NCBI RefSeq assembly: GCF_900103195.1 | Contig: NZ_FMWU01000032.1 | Coordinates: 1-64,000 of the forward strand | Direction of reading: 5' to 3' | DNA: 64,000 nt | Source: Methylobacterium sp. UNC378MF | GTDB taxonomy: Bacteria; Pseudomonadota; Alphaproteobacteria; Rhizobiales; Beijerinckiaceae | Shown: positions 1 to 7,565 of the stretch, piece after piece | Numbering within the stretch: the first letter of the stretch is position 1 | Layout of the letters: each line of letters starts with the position of its first letter | The notes under the pieces: model-generated | What the model saw: only the letters and a program-made list of their open reading frames with translations | Databases searched by the model: none | Told to the model about the DNA's origin: nothing | Made by a program: the position numbers and the translations under genes

Positions 1-439
1 ACCCGCCCACGACGAGGCGGGACGGCTGGAAGGCCACGGCGCTGATAGCGGGTTCCGGAGGTGCGTGCGCCTCGCAGAGACCGCTTGGCAGGCAGGCGCA
101 GGTCCGGGGCGTCGAAAGACACCGCGACGAGAAAGACGGCACCGGCCGGGGAGGATGCCCGGTCGATGCCGCGGGCGCCGCGGGGATCGGATCCCGCGCG
201 TTATTTGGCCGACACAGGGTTCCCGCGGCGTCCCGCGTCCCTCGTGATCTCCCGGGCCATGCCCCCGGCGCCAAAGGCGCGCGGGGACGATGACGCGTGA
301 AATGCGACGCACGTTTCGACCCCAAAGCCTTGCGCATCGCGGGAGGATCACGCATATAGGAGTGAACAAAAAGAGAACAAAAGAGCGCCGCCTGAGAAAG
401 CTGTGGACGACGCTCCCACCCCGCCGGAACGAGCCCCGC
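1..439. other. Region without a recognisable gene
   Basis: No reading frame here has convincing protein character; the open frames on the plus strand are Arg/Pro-rich translations typical of shadow frames in high-GC DNA. The right end holds a promoter and an SOS box, described separately. No tRNA, repeat or terminator was recognised in the rest. Confidence 0.5.
330..378 (+). promoter_or_regulatory. Predicted promoter overlapped by a LexA (SOS) box
   Basis: A TTGCGC hexamer at 330-335 and CATATA at 353-358 are 17 bases apart and look like -35 and -10 elements. Directly downstream, GAAC at 364-367 and GAAC at 375-378 are separated by exactly seven bases. GAAC-N7-GAAC is the established LexA-binding direct repeat of alphaproteobacteria. 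The box would cover the expected transcription start, a position where bound LexA blocks transcription. Seen: the repeat and spacing. Inferred: LexA control of the two genes that follow. Confidence 0.65.
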
Positions 440-1114
440 ATGCGAACCGCCGACAAGCAGATCGCCGACATCCTCGTCCGCTACGGCGAGCCCTTCGGGG
501 GCAACGTCTGGCGCGTTCAGGGGACGGCCGTCATCTACCACAAGACTCTGGAGCGCATCGCCGCGCAGGCCGGCATCGTCTTCGAGCCCCCGACGGTCAT
601 CCGGGCCGAGCGCGACGAGGCCGTGATCCTGGTGACCGGTCGCCTGCCCGGCGCGAAGCCCGGCACCGAGCGGGTCGAGTGGTCGATGGGCGAGGCGCTG
701 GTCAACGTGAACTACCGCGTCTCGGGCAAGCAGGCGGCCTACGTCTACGCCATGGCCGAGAAGCGCGGGAAGGACCGCGTCATCCTCAAGCTGATCGAAT
801 TGCACGGTCTGGTCTACTCGGAGGAGGAGGCCGACGAGTTCCGCGCCCACCAGATCCCGGTCCGGGCCGTCGACGAGGATTTCGAGGAGGCGCCCGCCTT
901 CGACGAGGTCACCGAGGCCGAGGGCGACCTCAAGCGCCGCATCGACGGGGCCGAGACGATCAACGCGGTGACCGACCTGATGCTGGACGGCGCCACCCAG
1001 GCCGTCCTGGCCACGATGCCGTCCGGTACCCGGGACGAGGTGCGCGACTACGCCAAGGCGCGTCTCGTCGCGCTCGGCTGGCCGAAGCGTTCCGGCCGCC
1101 GCAGCGCCGCCTGA
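440..1114 (+). CDS. Unknown protein, probably SOS-regulated
   Basis: This 224-residue protein is not one I can assign to a family. The frame stays open upstream to 290, but the upstream translation is basic low-complexity sequence running across the SOS box, so the ATG at 440 is the better start. The centre has a conserved-looking helix (VYAMAEKRGKDRVILKLIEL, around residue 100) followed by an acidic SEEEADEF patch and a Glu/Asp-rich stretch. That layout, a Lys/Arg-rich helix then acidic residues, recalls phage-type single-strand annealing proteins, but the likeness is only an impression. A second unknown gene follows after 32 bases and the LexA-type box lies 62 bases upstream, so a role in DNA damage or recombination is plausible but unproven. 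Confidence 0.6.
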   Translation: MRTADKQIADILVRYGEPFGGNVWRVQGTAVIYHKTLERIAAQAGIVFEPPTVIRAERDEAVILVTGRLPGAKPGTERVEWSMGEALVNVNYRVSGKQAAYVYAMAEKRGKDRVILKLIELHGLVYSEEEADEFRAHQIPVRAVDEDFEEAPAFDEVTEAEGDLKRRIDGAETINAVTDLMLDGATQAVLATMPSGTRDEVRDYAKARLVALGWPKRSGRRSAA

Positions 1115-1146
1115 TCCCGTTTTCACCCCCACCGAAGGAGACCGCC

Positions 1147-1458
1147 ATGCATCGCGCGACGAGCCGCCGCACCATGAAGGCCCGCCGGGATTCCCACCAC
1201 GGCTGGAGCATCGAGACGCTGTCCTACAGCCCGACGCGGATCGTCCGCCTGGGCGCCGAGAAGGTCGCGATCCTCTTTCCGCCGGTCGAGCCCGGCGCGG
1301 CCTGGCAGCTCTACCCGCATCCCGACACGTTCCCGGGCCTCAATTTCGAGGGCCTGCCCGAGCCGCTGCGCCCGGAATTCCTCGCCTTCCCGGACCTTCC
1401 GGAGGTCGAGCGGTTCCTCGGCATCCGCGACGCCGCGCCCACCGCCCTCGCGGCGTGA
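1147..1458 (+). CDS. Hypothetical protein, second gene of the SOS-box unit
   Basis: A 103-residue soluble protein with no family I recognise. It starts with a basic segment (about residues 1-18), continues with a beta-rich middle (around RIVRLGAEKVAILFPPVEPG) and ends in a Pro/Leu/Glu-rich part. The start is well supported: AAGGAG lies 8 bases upstream of the ATG at 1147, and upstream in the same frame only shadow sequence is seen. It follows the 440 gene by 32 bases in the same direction, so both are probably one transcript under the SOS box. It has no signal peptide or membrane segment. Confidence 0.55.
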   Translation: MHRATSRRTMKARRDSHHGWSIETLSYSPTRIVRLGAEKVAILFPPVEPGAAWQLYPHPDTFPGLNFEGLPEPLRPEFLAFPDLPEVERFLGIRDAAPTALAA

Positions 1459-1467
1459 GTCTGCCTG

Positions 1468-2214
1468 TCAGGGCGCCGGCCAGGGCGCGCCGCGATGGAG
1501 CGCCTCGGCCTCGGGGGTGAAGCTGCCGTCGGGGCCGTGCAGGACGAGGGGCGGCCGCAGGCTCAAGGCGGCGCGGCTGCCCCGGATCGCCGCGATCAGG
1601 ACGCGGATCGCGGGCGCGTCGCCGCGGGGATGGACCGGGCGGACCGCCAGCCCGCCGTAGCGGCCCGCGAGGGCGGCCAGGCAGGCCGGAAGCGCATCCG
1701 CCCGATGGATCAGACCGAGCCTTCCGCCGGGCCGCAGGATCGCCGTGCAGGCGCGGATCCAGGTCTCCAGATCGCCGCCCGCAAACGTATGGGCGGCGGC
1801 GCGGCCCGGATCCGGCGAGGCGCGGTGGCTTCCGGCGGCGAAGAACGGCGGGTTGGTGAGCACGACATCGAAACTGTCGGGCAGCAGACCGGCGGCGCGG
1901 CGTTCCGTCGCAGGCGCCAGAACGTCGGCGACCAGAACCTGTGCCGCAATGCCGTTGAGGGACGCGTTGGCGCGGGCCTGCTCGGCGAGGATCGGGTCGC
2001 GCTCGACCAGTGTCGGCTGCACGCCCGGTGTCAGGGCGGCGCAGGCGAGGCCGACGGCGCCGGTCCCGGCGCCGACGTCGCAGAGCCGATCCCCGGCCTG
2101 CGGGACCAGCAGCCGGGCGAGCAACACGGCGTCGGTCCCGGCCCGATGCGCGCCGCGGGGCGGCTGGCTCAGCCTCAGCCGGCCGCCGAGGAAAGCGTCG
2201 GCCTCCGCGGTCAC
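1468..2214 (-). CDS. TrmN6-like tRNA/N6-adenine methyltransferase
   Basis: A 248-residue class I SAM-dependent methyltransferase. The SAM-binding loop CDVGAGTGAVG lies at residues 45-55 and the catalytic motif NPPF at 121-124; NPPF/Y is the signature of enzymes that methylate the exocyclic amine of adenine. An ERDP acidic segment after strand 2 (residues 71-74) fits ribose binding. Length and layout match the YfiC/TrmN6 group, which in E. coli modifies A37 of tRNA-Val1. The exact target here is inferred. The start codon overlaps the stop of the DUF2007 gene by four bases, so the two are translationally coupled, an arrangement common in Rhizobiales. Confidence 0.8.
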   Translation of the reverse strand: MTAEADAFLGGRLRLSQPPRGAHRAGTDAVLLARLLVPQAGDRLCDVGAGTGAVGLACAALTPGVQPTLVERDPILAEQARANASLNGIAAQVLVADVLAPATERRAAGLLPDSFDVVLTNPPFFAAGSHRASPDPGRAAAHTFAGGDLETWIRACTAILRPGGRLGLIHRADALPACLAALAGRYGGLAVRPVHPRGDAPAIRVLIAAIRGSRAALSLRPPLVLHGPDGSFTPEAEALHRGAPWPAP

Positions 2215-2435
2215 GGCTGGCGCAACTCGTGGGCGATGCCGGCATCCGTGAGCAGGCGGCGCGCCTGGGCCTCGTGGTCGCGCGGCACCATCAGGCGCTG
2301 GCCGAACACGCCGATCGAGCCTTCCATCAGGCTCATGTGGCTGTCAGCCACGAGGACCGGGATCTCGGCCGCTTCGAGGATCGATCGGGCGAACCCGATC
2401 AGCACGACATCGTTGGCCCGGATCAGCTCGATCAT
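2211..2435 (-). CDS. DUF2007 family small protein
   Basis: A 74-residue protein starting MIELIRANDVVLIGFARS, matching DUF2007 (putative signal-transducing small proteins with an ACT-like alpha/beta fold). Typical family features are the ELIRTNDPV-like opening, the central ADxHMSxxEGS motif (VADSHMSLMEGSIGVF) and the closing DHEAQARRLLTDAGI helix. The frame is open for 22 more codons upstream, but that part is low complexity and family members begin at the chosen ATG. Its last four bases overlap the start of the methyltransferase gene. The molecular role of the family is not well defined. Confidence 0.8.
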   Translation of the reverse strand: MIELIRANDVVLIGFARSILEAAEIPVLVADSHMSLMEGSIGVFGQRLMVPRDHEAQARRLLTDAGIAHELRQP

Positions 2436-2603
2436 CGCGGGTCCGCTCCGGAACGGACCTCGATCGGCGGTTTCGCCGCGTGAGATCCGCGCTGTCGGCA
2501 CCCCATATCCGGCCGGCGACGATGTTGCGGCGCCGCGGGGCGCGTGCGAAGGGATCGCCCGCCCCCTGAGGGGCGACCGATCTGGAGGTCACGGATCTTG
2601 GGT

Positions 2604-3623
2604 ATGGCCCTCTCCATCGAGAATCCGAAGCCCGAGGCGGAGGCGGGGCTCAACGACCTCGTCGCGCTGGTGGCCGACGGCATGGCGCGGGTCAACACCA
2701 CGATCCTGTCGCGGACGGGATCGGACGTGGCGATGATCCCCGAGGTCGCCAACCACCTGATCGCCTCCGGCGGCAAGCGCCTGCGCCCGATCCTGACTCT
2801 CGCCTGCGCCCAGCTCTGCGGCTATGCCGACGCCACCCACGGGGACGTGAAGCTCGCCGCCAGCGTCGAGTTCATGCACACCGCAACGCTCCTCCACGAC
2901 GACGTGGTCGACGAGAGCGACATGCGACGCGGCCGGGTCGCTGCCCGGATCAAGTGGGGCAACGAGGCCTCGGTGCTGGTCGGCGACTTCCTGCTCGGCC
3001 AGGCTTTCCGGATGATGGTCGAGGTCGGCTCCCTGCGGGCGCTCGACATCCTCTCGGCCGCCGCCACGGTGATCGCCGAGGGCGAGGTGATGCAGCTCAC
3101 CAACGCCAAGAATCTGGAGACCGACGAGGCCGCCTATCTGGCGGTGATCCGCGGCAAGACCGCCGAGCTGTTCGCCGCCGCCTGCGAGGTCGGGCCGGTG
3201 CTGGCGGGTCGTCCGGCGGCCGAGCAGGCGGCCGCCCGGTCCTACGGGATGAATCTCGGCATCGCCTTCCAGCTGATCGACGACGTGCTCGATTACGGCG
3301 GCACCTCGGCGGAGCTCGGCAAGAACGTCGGCGACGATTTCCGCGAAGGCAAGATCACCCTGCCGATCGTGCTGGCCTATCGCCGCGCCAGCGAGGGCGA
3401 GCGCGGCTTCTGGCGGCGCACCCTGCAGCAGGGCGAGATCGGTGCGGACGACCTGGAGACGGCCCTCGACCTCCTGCAGCGCCACGGCGCCCTGGAGGAG
3501 ACCGTGGCCCGCGCCCACCATTACGGCGCCGAGGCCCGGGCCGCCCTCGAGATCTTCCCGGATGGACCGGTCAAGACCGCGCTGATCGGAGCCGTCGAGT
3601 TCTGCGTGGCCCGGGCGCGCTGA
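2604..3623 (+). CDS. ispB: Trans-polyprenyl diphosphate synthase (ubiquinone side chain)
   Basis: A 339-residue all-alpha prenyltransferase that elongates farnesyl diphosphate with isopentenyl diphosphate to a long all-trans chain, the side-chain donor for ubiquinone. Both Asp-rich Mg-diphosphate motifs are present: DDVVD at about residue 99 and DDVLD at about 226. The GGKRLRP motif near residue 57 binds the IPP diphosphate. The ATG at 2604 is chosen because homologues start shortly before the NDLVALVADGMARVN helix; the 20 upstream codons look non-coding. In Rhizobiales the product is usually decaprenyl; the chain length cannot be read here. It is divergent from the DUF2007/methyltransferase pair. 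UbiA, which uses the product, lies at 40964. Confidence 0.85.
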   Translation: MALSIENPKPEAEAGLNDLVALVADGMARVNTTILSRTGSDVAMIPEVANHLIASGGKRLRPILTLACAQLCGYADATHGDVKLAASVEFMHTATLLHDDVVDESDMRRGRVAARIKWGNEASVLVGDFLLGQAFRMMVEVGSLRALDILSAAATVIAEGEVMQLTNAKNLETDEAAYLAVIRGKTAELFAAACEVGPVLAGRPAAEQAAARSYGMNLGIAFQLIDDVLDYGGTSAELGKNVGDDFREGKITLPIVLAYRRASEGERGFWRRTLQQGEIGADDLETALDLLQRHGALEETVARAHHYGAEARAALEIFPDGPVKTALIGAVEFCVARAR

Positions 3624-3745
3624 AGGGGCTCACGGCTCCCGCGTCGACAGCCATCACGTCCCGCCACCGTACCGGCAGCTCGCTTCGGGCGCAGCGCCGA
3701 AGCGCACGGCCCTTGCCCGGCGCGGCGTCAGCGACCCTGCTGGCG

Positions 3746-4210
3746 TCACCGTGCCACGGGCGCGAGGGCTTCGGCGAGGGCGGGGGCAAGGTTGCGCAGC
3801 TCGTCGAGATGCGCCGCCGTCAAGGTTCGCAGCAGGGCCTCGGCGCGCGGCGTGAGCGACACTTCGCTCCGCCGCCGATCCTCGACCGAGCGCGTCTTGG
3901 TCAGAAGGCCGCCCTCCACCATGCGGGCGACCAGCTCGGCCGCGCTATGCGGAGCAATCAGCAGCTGCTCAGCCAGAAGGCCGACCGTGGCGGGCGCGCG
4001 TCCGGCATGGCCGGCCAGCGTCAGCAGGGCCTGGTGCTGCTGCGGCGGCAGCCCCGCCCGGGCCGCCGCGGCCTCACTGAACGCCAGGAAGCGGCGGAGA
4101 CGGAACCGGAAATCGGCGAGCGCCGCATATTGCTCCCGCGAGAGCGCATCCTCCCCCGGCGCGCCGGTCCCCATCATCGCCTCCCTGATCGTCCCGTAAG
4201 TCGCCGACAC
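3746..4210 (-). CDS. MarR family transcriptional regulator
   Basis: A 154-residue winged-helix regulator. The recognition region (VGLLAEQLLIAPHSAAELVARMVEGGLL, about residues 80-107) and the wing with the DRR motif (SVEDRRRSEVSLT) are typical of MarR proteins, with dimerising helices at both ends. It is transcribed divergently from the ClC channel gene, with 100 bases between the starts. An imperfect palindrome in that gap is a good operator candidate. Local repression of itself and the channel is the natural inference; the ligand is unknown. Confidence 0.85.
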   Translation of the reverse strand: MSATYGTIREAMMGTGAPGEDALSREQYAALADFRFRLRRFLAFSEAAAARAGLPPQQHQALLTLAGHAGRAPATVGLLAEQLLIAPHSAAELVARMVEGGLLTKTRSVEDRRRSEVSLTPRAEALLRTLTAAHLDELRNLAPALAEALAPVAR

Positions 4211-4263
4211 CGCGCCTTATCACAGGCCCGCCGCGCCTCGCCGCGGCTGCATCGTTGTGGAAT

Positions 4264-4280
4264 ATATCGTATCACGACAT
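4264..4280. promoter_or_regulatory. Candidate MarR operator between marR-like gene and ClC gene
   Basis: ATATCGT-ATC-ACGACAT is a 17-base inverted repeat with one mismatch (core TCGT-ATC-ACGA perfect), in the most AT-rich part of the 100-base divergent intergenic region. MarR proteins usually bind 16-20 base palindromes next to their own gene. Binding is inferred from location and symmetry only. Confidence 0.4.
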
Positions 4281-4310
4281 AAATAGCCGCCCTGAGGAAA
4301 GGAATCTTGG

Positions 4311-6128
4311 ATGATCGGCGGGACTGGGAGCGGGAGCGGGGGCGGCAGGCCGCTGCGTCGGGCACTGGGGGATTTCAGCGCGGATCGACGTGTGCTGCAC
4401 CTGGCCGGCATGGCAGTCGTGACCGGGAGCGCCGCGAGCGCCACCGCCTGGATCCTGCTCACGCTCATCGGCCTCGTGACCAATCTCGCATGGTATGGCC
4501 GGTTCGACACAGCCCTGACCTCCCTAGCCGGCGCAACGCCGGGACCCTGGATGGTGGCGATACCGGTCATCGGCGCGCTGATCGTCGGCGCCATGGCGCG
4601 CTACGGATCGGAGAAGATCCGTGGCCACGGAATCCCGGAGGCGATGGAGGCGATCCTGATCGGCGGTAGCCGGATGTCGCCCAAGGTCGCCGTGCTCAAA
4701 CCGCTGTCCTCGGCGGTGGCGATCGGCACGGGCGGCCCGTTTGGCGCCGAGGGACCCATCATCGTGACGGGCGGTGCGGTCGGCTCGCTGTTCGCCCAGT
4801 TCTTCCATCTGAGCGCTGCCGAGCGGAAGACCCTGCTGGTGGCGGGTGCCGCCGCAGGCATGACCGCCATCTTCGGGACGCCCGTGGCGGCCGTGCTGCT
4901 TGCCGTCGAGGTCCTGCTGTTCGAGTGGCGGCCACGCAGTCTCGTCCCGGTGACCGTCGGGGCGGTGACGGCTGCCTGCTGGCGGCCCGCGCTGTTCGGC
5001 GCCGGCCCGCTCTTTCCTTTCGCCGATAATCCCGCCCTTCCCTGGTGGGGGCTTCCCGCCTGCGCCCTGCTCGGCGTCGCCTGCGGCCTGATCTCGGGTG
5101 CGCTGACACGGGCGCTCTACGCGCTGGAGGACGGCTTCGGGCGGCTTCCCGTGCATTGGATGTGGTGGCCCGCCATCGGCGCCCTCGTGGTCGGCCTGGG
5201 CGGCCTCGTGGAACCCCGGGCGCTCGGCGTCGGATACGACGTCATCCACGACCTGCTCTCCGGCCACATGCTGGCGAGCGCCGTCGTGACGATCCTGTTG
5301 GTGAAGGCGGTGATCTGGCTCGCGGCACTGTCGTCGGGCACATCCGGAGGCGTGCTGGCGCCCCTGCTGATCCTGGGCGGCGCTGTCGGCTGGCTGATCG
5401 GGCTCCTCCTGCCGGGCGCCCACGGATTCTGGGCGCTGATCGGTATGGCGGCGATGCTCGGCGGCACGCTGCCTGCGCCGCTGACCGGCGTCGTCTTTGC
5501 CGTCGAGGTGACGGGCGACGTCGCCGCTCTGGCGCCCCTGCTCGCCGCCACCATGGCGGCCTATGCGGTGACCGTCCTGCTCCTGAAGCGCTCGATTCTC
5601 ACGGAAAAGATCGCCCGGCGCGGGCAGCACGTCACCCGGGAATACGGGATCGATCCCTACGATCTGGCGCGGGTCGAGGCGGTGATGACCCGGAGGGTCG
5701 AGACCCTGGATGCGGATCTGCCCCTGGCCGAGGCGCTCGCCGCCATCGAGACCGGTCTTCACCACGCCTACCCGGTCGTCGACGGCGCGGGCCGGCCGGT
5801 GGGACTCGTCTCGCGCAACGACGCCCTGCGCTGGACCCTGGAAGAGCGCGACGGCACGGTGGCGGAGGGCACCCTCGGCGAGCGCGTCTCGGATGCCGAT
5901 CTGGCGCTGGTCCATCCGGGCGACGTGGTCTCGCACGCCATCGACGTGATGCTGTCGGCCGGACAGGGACGCCTGCCGGTCACCGATCCGCGGAGCGGCG
6001 GCCTCGTGGGCTTGTTGACGCGCAAGGATCTGCTCCAGGTGCGCGCCACCGTGGTGCGGGCGGAAGCCGAGCGCCGTGCGTTCTATCGGAGCAGGCGAAG
6101 CGCGCGCCGCGCACGGATGGAAGCATGA
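4311..6128 (+). CDS. ClC-type voltage-gated chloride channel with CBS pair
   Basis: A 605-residue inner-membrane protein with a ClC transport domain (about residues 25-425) and two cytoplasmic CBS domains (about 450-590). ClC filter motifs are visible: GHGIPEAMEA, GPFGAEGPIIVTGG (the Glu corresponds to the gating glutamate) and GTSGGVLAPLLILGG. In the segment GTPVAAVLLAVEVLLFE only the first of the usual two adjacent acidic residues is kept, so the internal proton glutamate of ClC antiporters seems to be Val; this would favour a channel over an H+/Cl- exchanger. It starts 100 bases from the divergent MarR gene and overlaps the next gene by four bases. Confidence 0.88.
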   Translation: MIGGTGSGSGGGRPLRRALGDFSADRRVLHLAGMAVVTGSAASATAWILLTLIGLVTNLAWYGRFDTALTSLAGATPGPWMVAIPVIGALIVGAMARYGSEKIRGHGIPEAMEAILIGGSRMSPKVAVLKPLSSAVAIGTGGPFGAEGPIIVTGGAVGSLFAQFFHLSAAERKTLLVAGAAAGMTAIFGTPVAAVLLAVEVLLFEWRPRSLVPVTVGAVTAACWRPALFGAGPLFPFADNPALPWWGLPACALLGVACGLISGALTRALYALEDGFGRLPVHWMWWPAIGALVVGLGGLVEPRALGVGYDVIHDLLSGHMLASAVVTILLVKAVIWLAALSSGTSGGVLAPLLILGGAVGWLIGLLLPGAHGFWALIGMAAMLGGTLPAPLTGVVFAVEVTGDVAALAPLLAATMAAYAVTVLLLKRSILTEKIARRGQHVTREYGIDPYDLARVEAVMTRRVETLDADLPLAEALAAIETGLHHAYPVVDGAGRPVGLVSRNDALRWTLEERDGTVAEGTLGERVSDADLALVHPGDVVSHAIDVMLSAGQGRLPVTDPRSGGLVGLLTRKDLLQVRATVVRAEAERRAFYRSRRSARRARMEA

Positions 6129-6607
6129 CCATGGACCTGCGCTTTCCCGGGTGGCCCTCCCGCCTCGATCGGCTCGGTCCGGGCAGCTGTTACCTGATCG
6201 CAGGCCCGGACGGGCCGGATCTCGCCCTCGTCGTCCTGCGCGACGAGCGACGGGAGGCCCTGCTCCTGAACCGGCGTGACGACGCTGATGGCCACCTGCG
6301 GATCCTGTCGGATATCGCCCTCGATGCCGATGTGCTGGCTCTGCGGGGCGCCGTCCTGGCGCCCAGCGGCGCCCTCTCCGACATCGCCCTCGGCCGAGCC
6401 GCGCTCGATCCGGCCGCGCTCCATCTGGGCGACGGCAGCGCCTATCTGTGCGGCCGGGACGGATCGGGCCGGCTGGCGACCTTCGATGTCGGGAGCGGCC
6501 GGGCCAGCGCGATCGATCTCGGGGACCGGCCGCGCGCCCGCCGCTGGCGCGTGGTGGTGCCGGAGGGCAACGGCGTCGTCACGGTCTACGAAGCGGAACC
6601 CGGCTGA
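6125..6607 (+). CDS. Hypothetical protein coupled to ClC channel gene
   Basis: A 160-residue soluble protein of unknown function. Its ATG overlaps the TGA of the ClC gene (ATGA), so translation is probably coupled. The sequence looks beta-rich, with repeated short strands separated by Asp/Gly turns (for example GSCYLIAGPDGPDLALVVLR and DGSAYLCGRDGSGRLATFDV), suggesting a small beta-propeller-like or barrel-like fold. There is no signal peptide or membrane helix. A role with the channel is inferred from coupling alone. Confidence 0.6.
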   Translation: MTMDLRFPGWPSRLDRLGPGSCYLIAGPDGPDLALVVLRDERREALLLNRRDDADGHLRILSDIALDADVLALRGAVLAPSGALSDIALGRAALDPAALHLGDGSAYLCGRDGSGRLATFDVGSGRASAIDLGDRPRARRWRVVVPEGNGVVTVYEAEPG

Positions 6608-6626
6608 ACGCGGCTTGCCGCTCTGC

Positions 6627-7499
6627 TCAACGCAGGAGGGTTGGCGCCACCCACCATCCGGGATGGGCTGCCCGCAGGGTGCCCGCGGCCCGGACGGCAG
6701 CCCGCCGGTCGGCGAACAACGCGAACACCGTCGCACCGGAGCCCGACATCCGCGCGAGCCCGCAGCCCTGGGCGCGGAGGGCGGCCAGCACGTCGCCGAT
6801 GACGGGTGCCACCGTCAGCGCTGGCGCTTCGAGATCGTTGCGCGCCTCCGCAAGGGCTTCCAGCAGCGACGCGGTGGCCATATTGCGGGGGATCACCGGA
6901 TGCGGCGCGCCGGCGAGATCCTGGCCGACGACGAGGCCCAATGCCTTGAAGACCGGGGCTGTGGGAACCGGAACGCCGGGATTGATCAGCACCGCCGGCA
7001 GCGGCGCGAGCCCGAGGGCCGGACCGATCGTCTCGCCCGCTCCGCGCATCATCCGGGCGCGGGGATCGAGGCAGACCGGCACGTCGGCTCCGGTCTCCCG
7101 CGCAACCGCGCCGAGGGCGGTGTGATCGAGGGGCAGCCCATTGAGGCGCGCCAACAGACGCAGGGCCGCGGCGGCATCGGAGGAGCCGCCGCCGATCCCG
7201 GCCGCGACCGGCAGGCGCTTCACCAGATGGAAGGCGCCCACGCGCAGGCCCGGCACCCGCCCGGCGAGCCCTCTGGCAGCCCGGAGGACGAGGTTGTCGT
7301 CCGTGGGGCCGGCCGGGCCGGCGGTGGGGCCAGTAACGGTCAGGCCGAGCGGGGCACTGGCGTCCAGGGTCAGGCGATCGGCGGTCCCCGCGAAGGCGAC
7401 GAGGCTCTCGAGCGCGTGATAGCCGTCGCTGGCGCGGCGGCCGAGGACGTGCAGCGTCAGGTTGACCTTGGCGGGGGCGCGATCGGCGAGCAGGGTCAC
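6627..7499 (-). CDS. ispE: 4-diphosphocytidyl-2-C-methyl-D-erythritol kinase
   Basis: A 290-residue GHMP-family kinase. It phosphorylates CDP-methylerythritol with ATP in the MEP route to isoprenoid precursors. The substrate-binding APAKVNLTLHVLGRR segment is at residues 8-22, and the glycine-rich phosphate loop PVAAGIGGGSSDAAA at about 97-111; a C-terminal GSGATVFALF motif completes the GHMP set. It lies 66 bases downstream of moeA in the same direction. Together with the polyprenyl synthase at 2604 it places isoprenoid genes in this part of the window. Confidence 0.92.
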   Translation of the reverse strand: MTLLADRAPAKVNLTLHVLGRRASDGYHALESLVAFAGTADRLTLDASAPLGLTVTGPTAGPAGPTDDNLVLRAARGLAGRVPGLRVGAFHLVKRLPVAAGIGGGSSDAAAALRLLARLNGLPLDHTALGAVARETGADVPVCLDPRARMMRGAGETIGPALGLAPLPAVLINPGVPVPTAPVFKALGLVVGQDLAGAPHPVIPRNMATASLLEALAEARNDLEAPALTVAPVIGDVLAALRAQGCGLARMSGSGATVFALFADRRAAVRAAGTLRAAHPGWWVAPTLLR

Positions 7500-7565
7500 T
7501 GGGTCTCGGAGGGGTCGTGGCAGTGTGTACCGAGGCTCTACAGGCTCACGGCCCGGAACAACAGC

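Noticed and set aside
1..300. Open frames at 61-300 as genes
   Set aside because: They are Arg/Pro-rich with no ribosome site or recognisable protein character.
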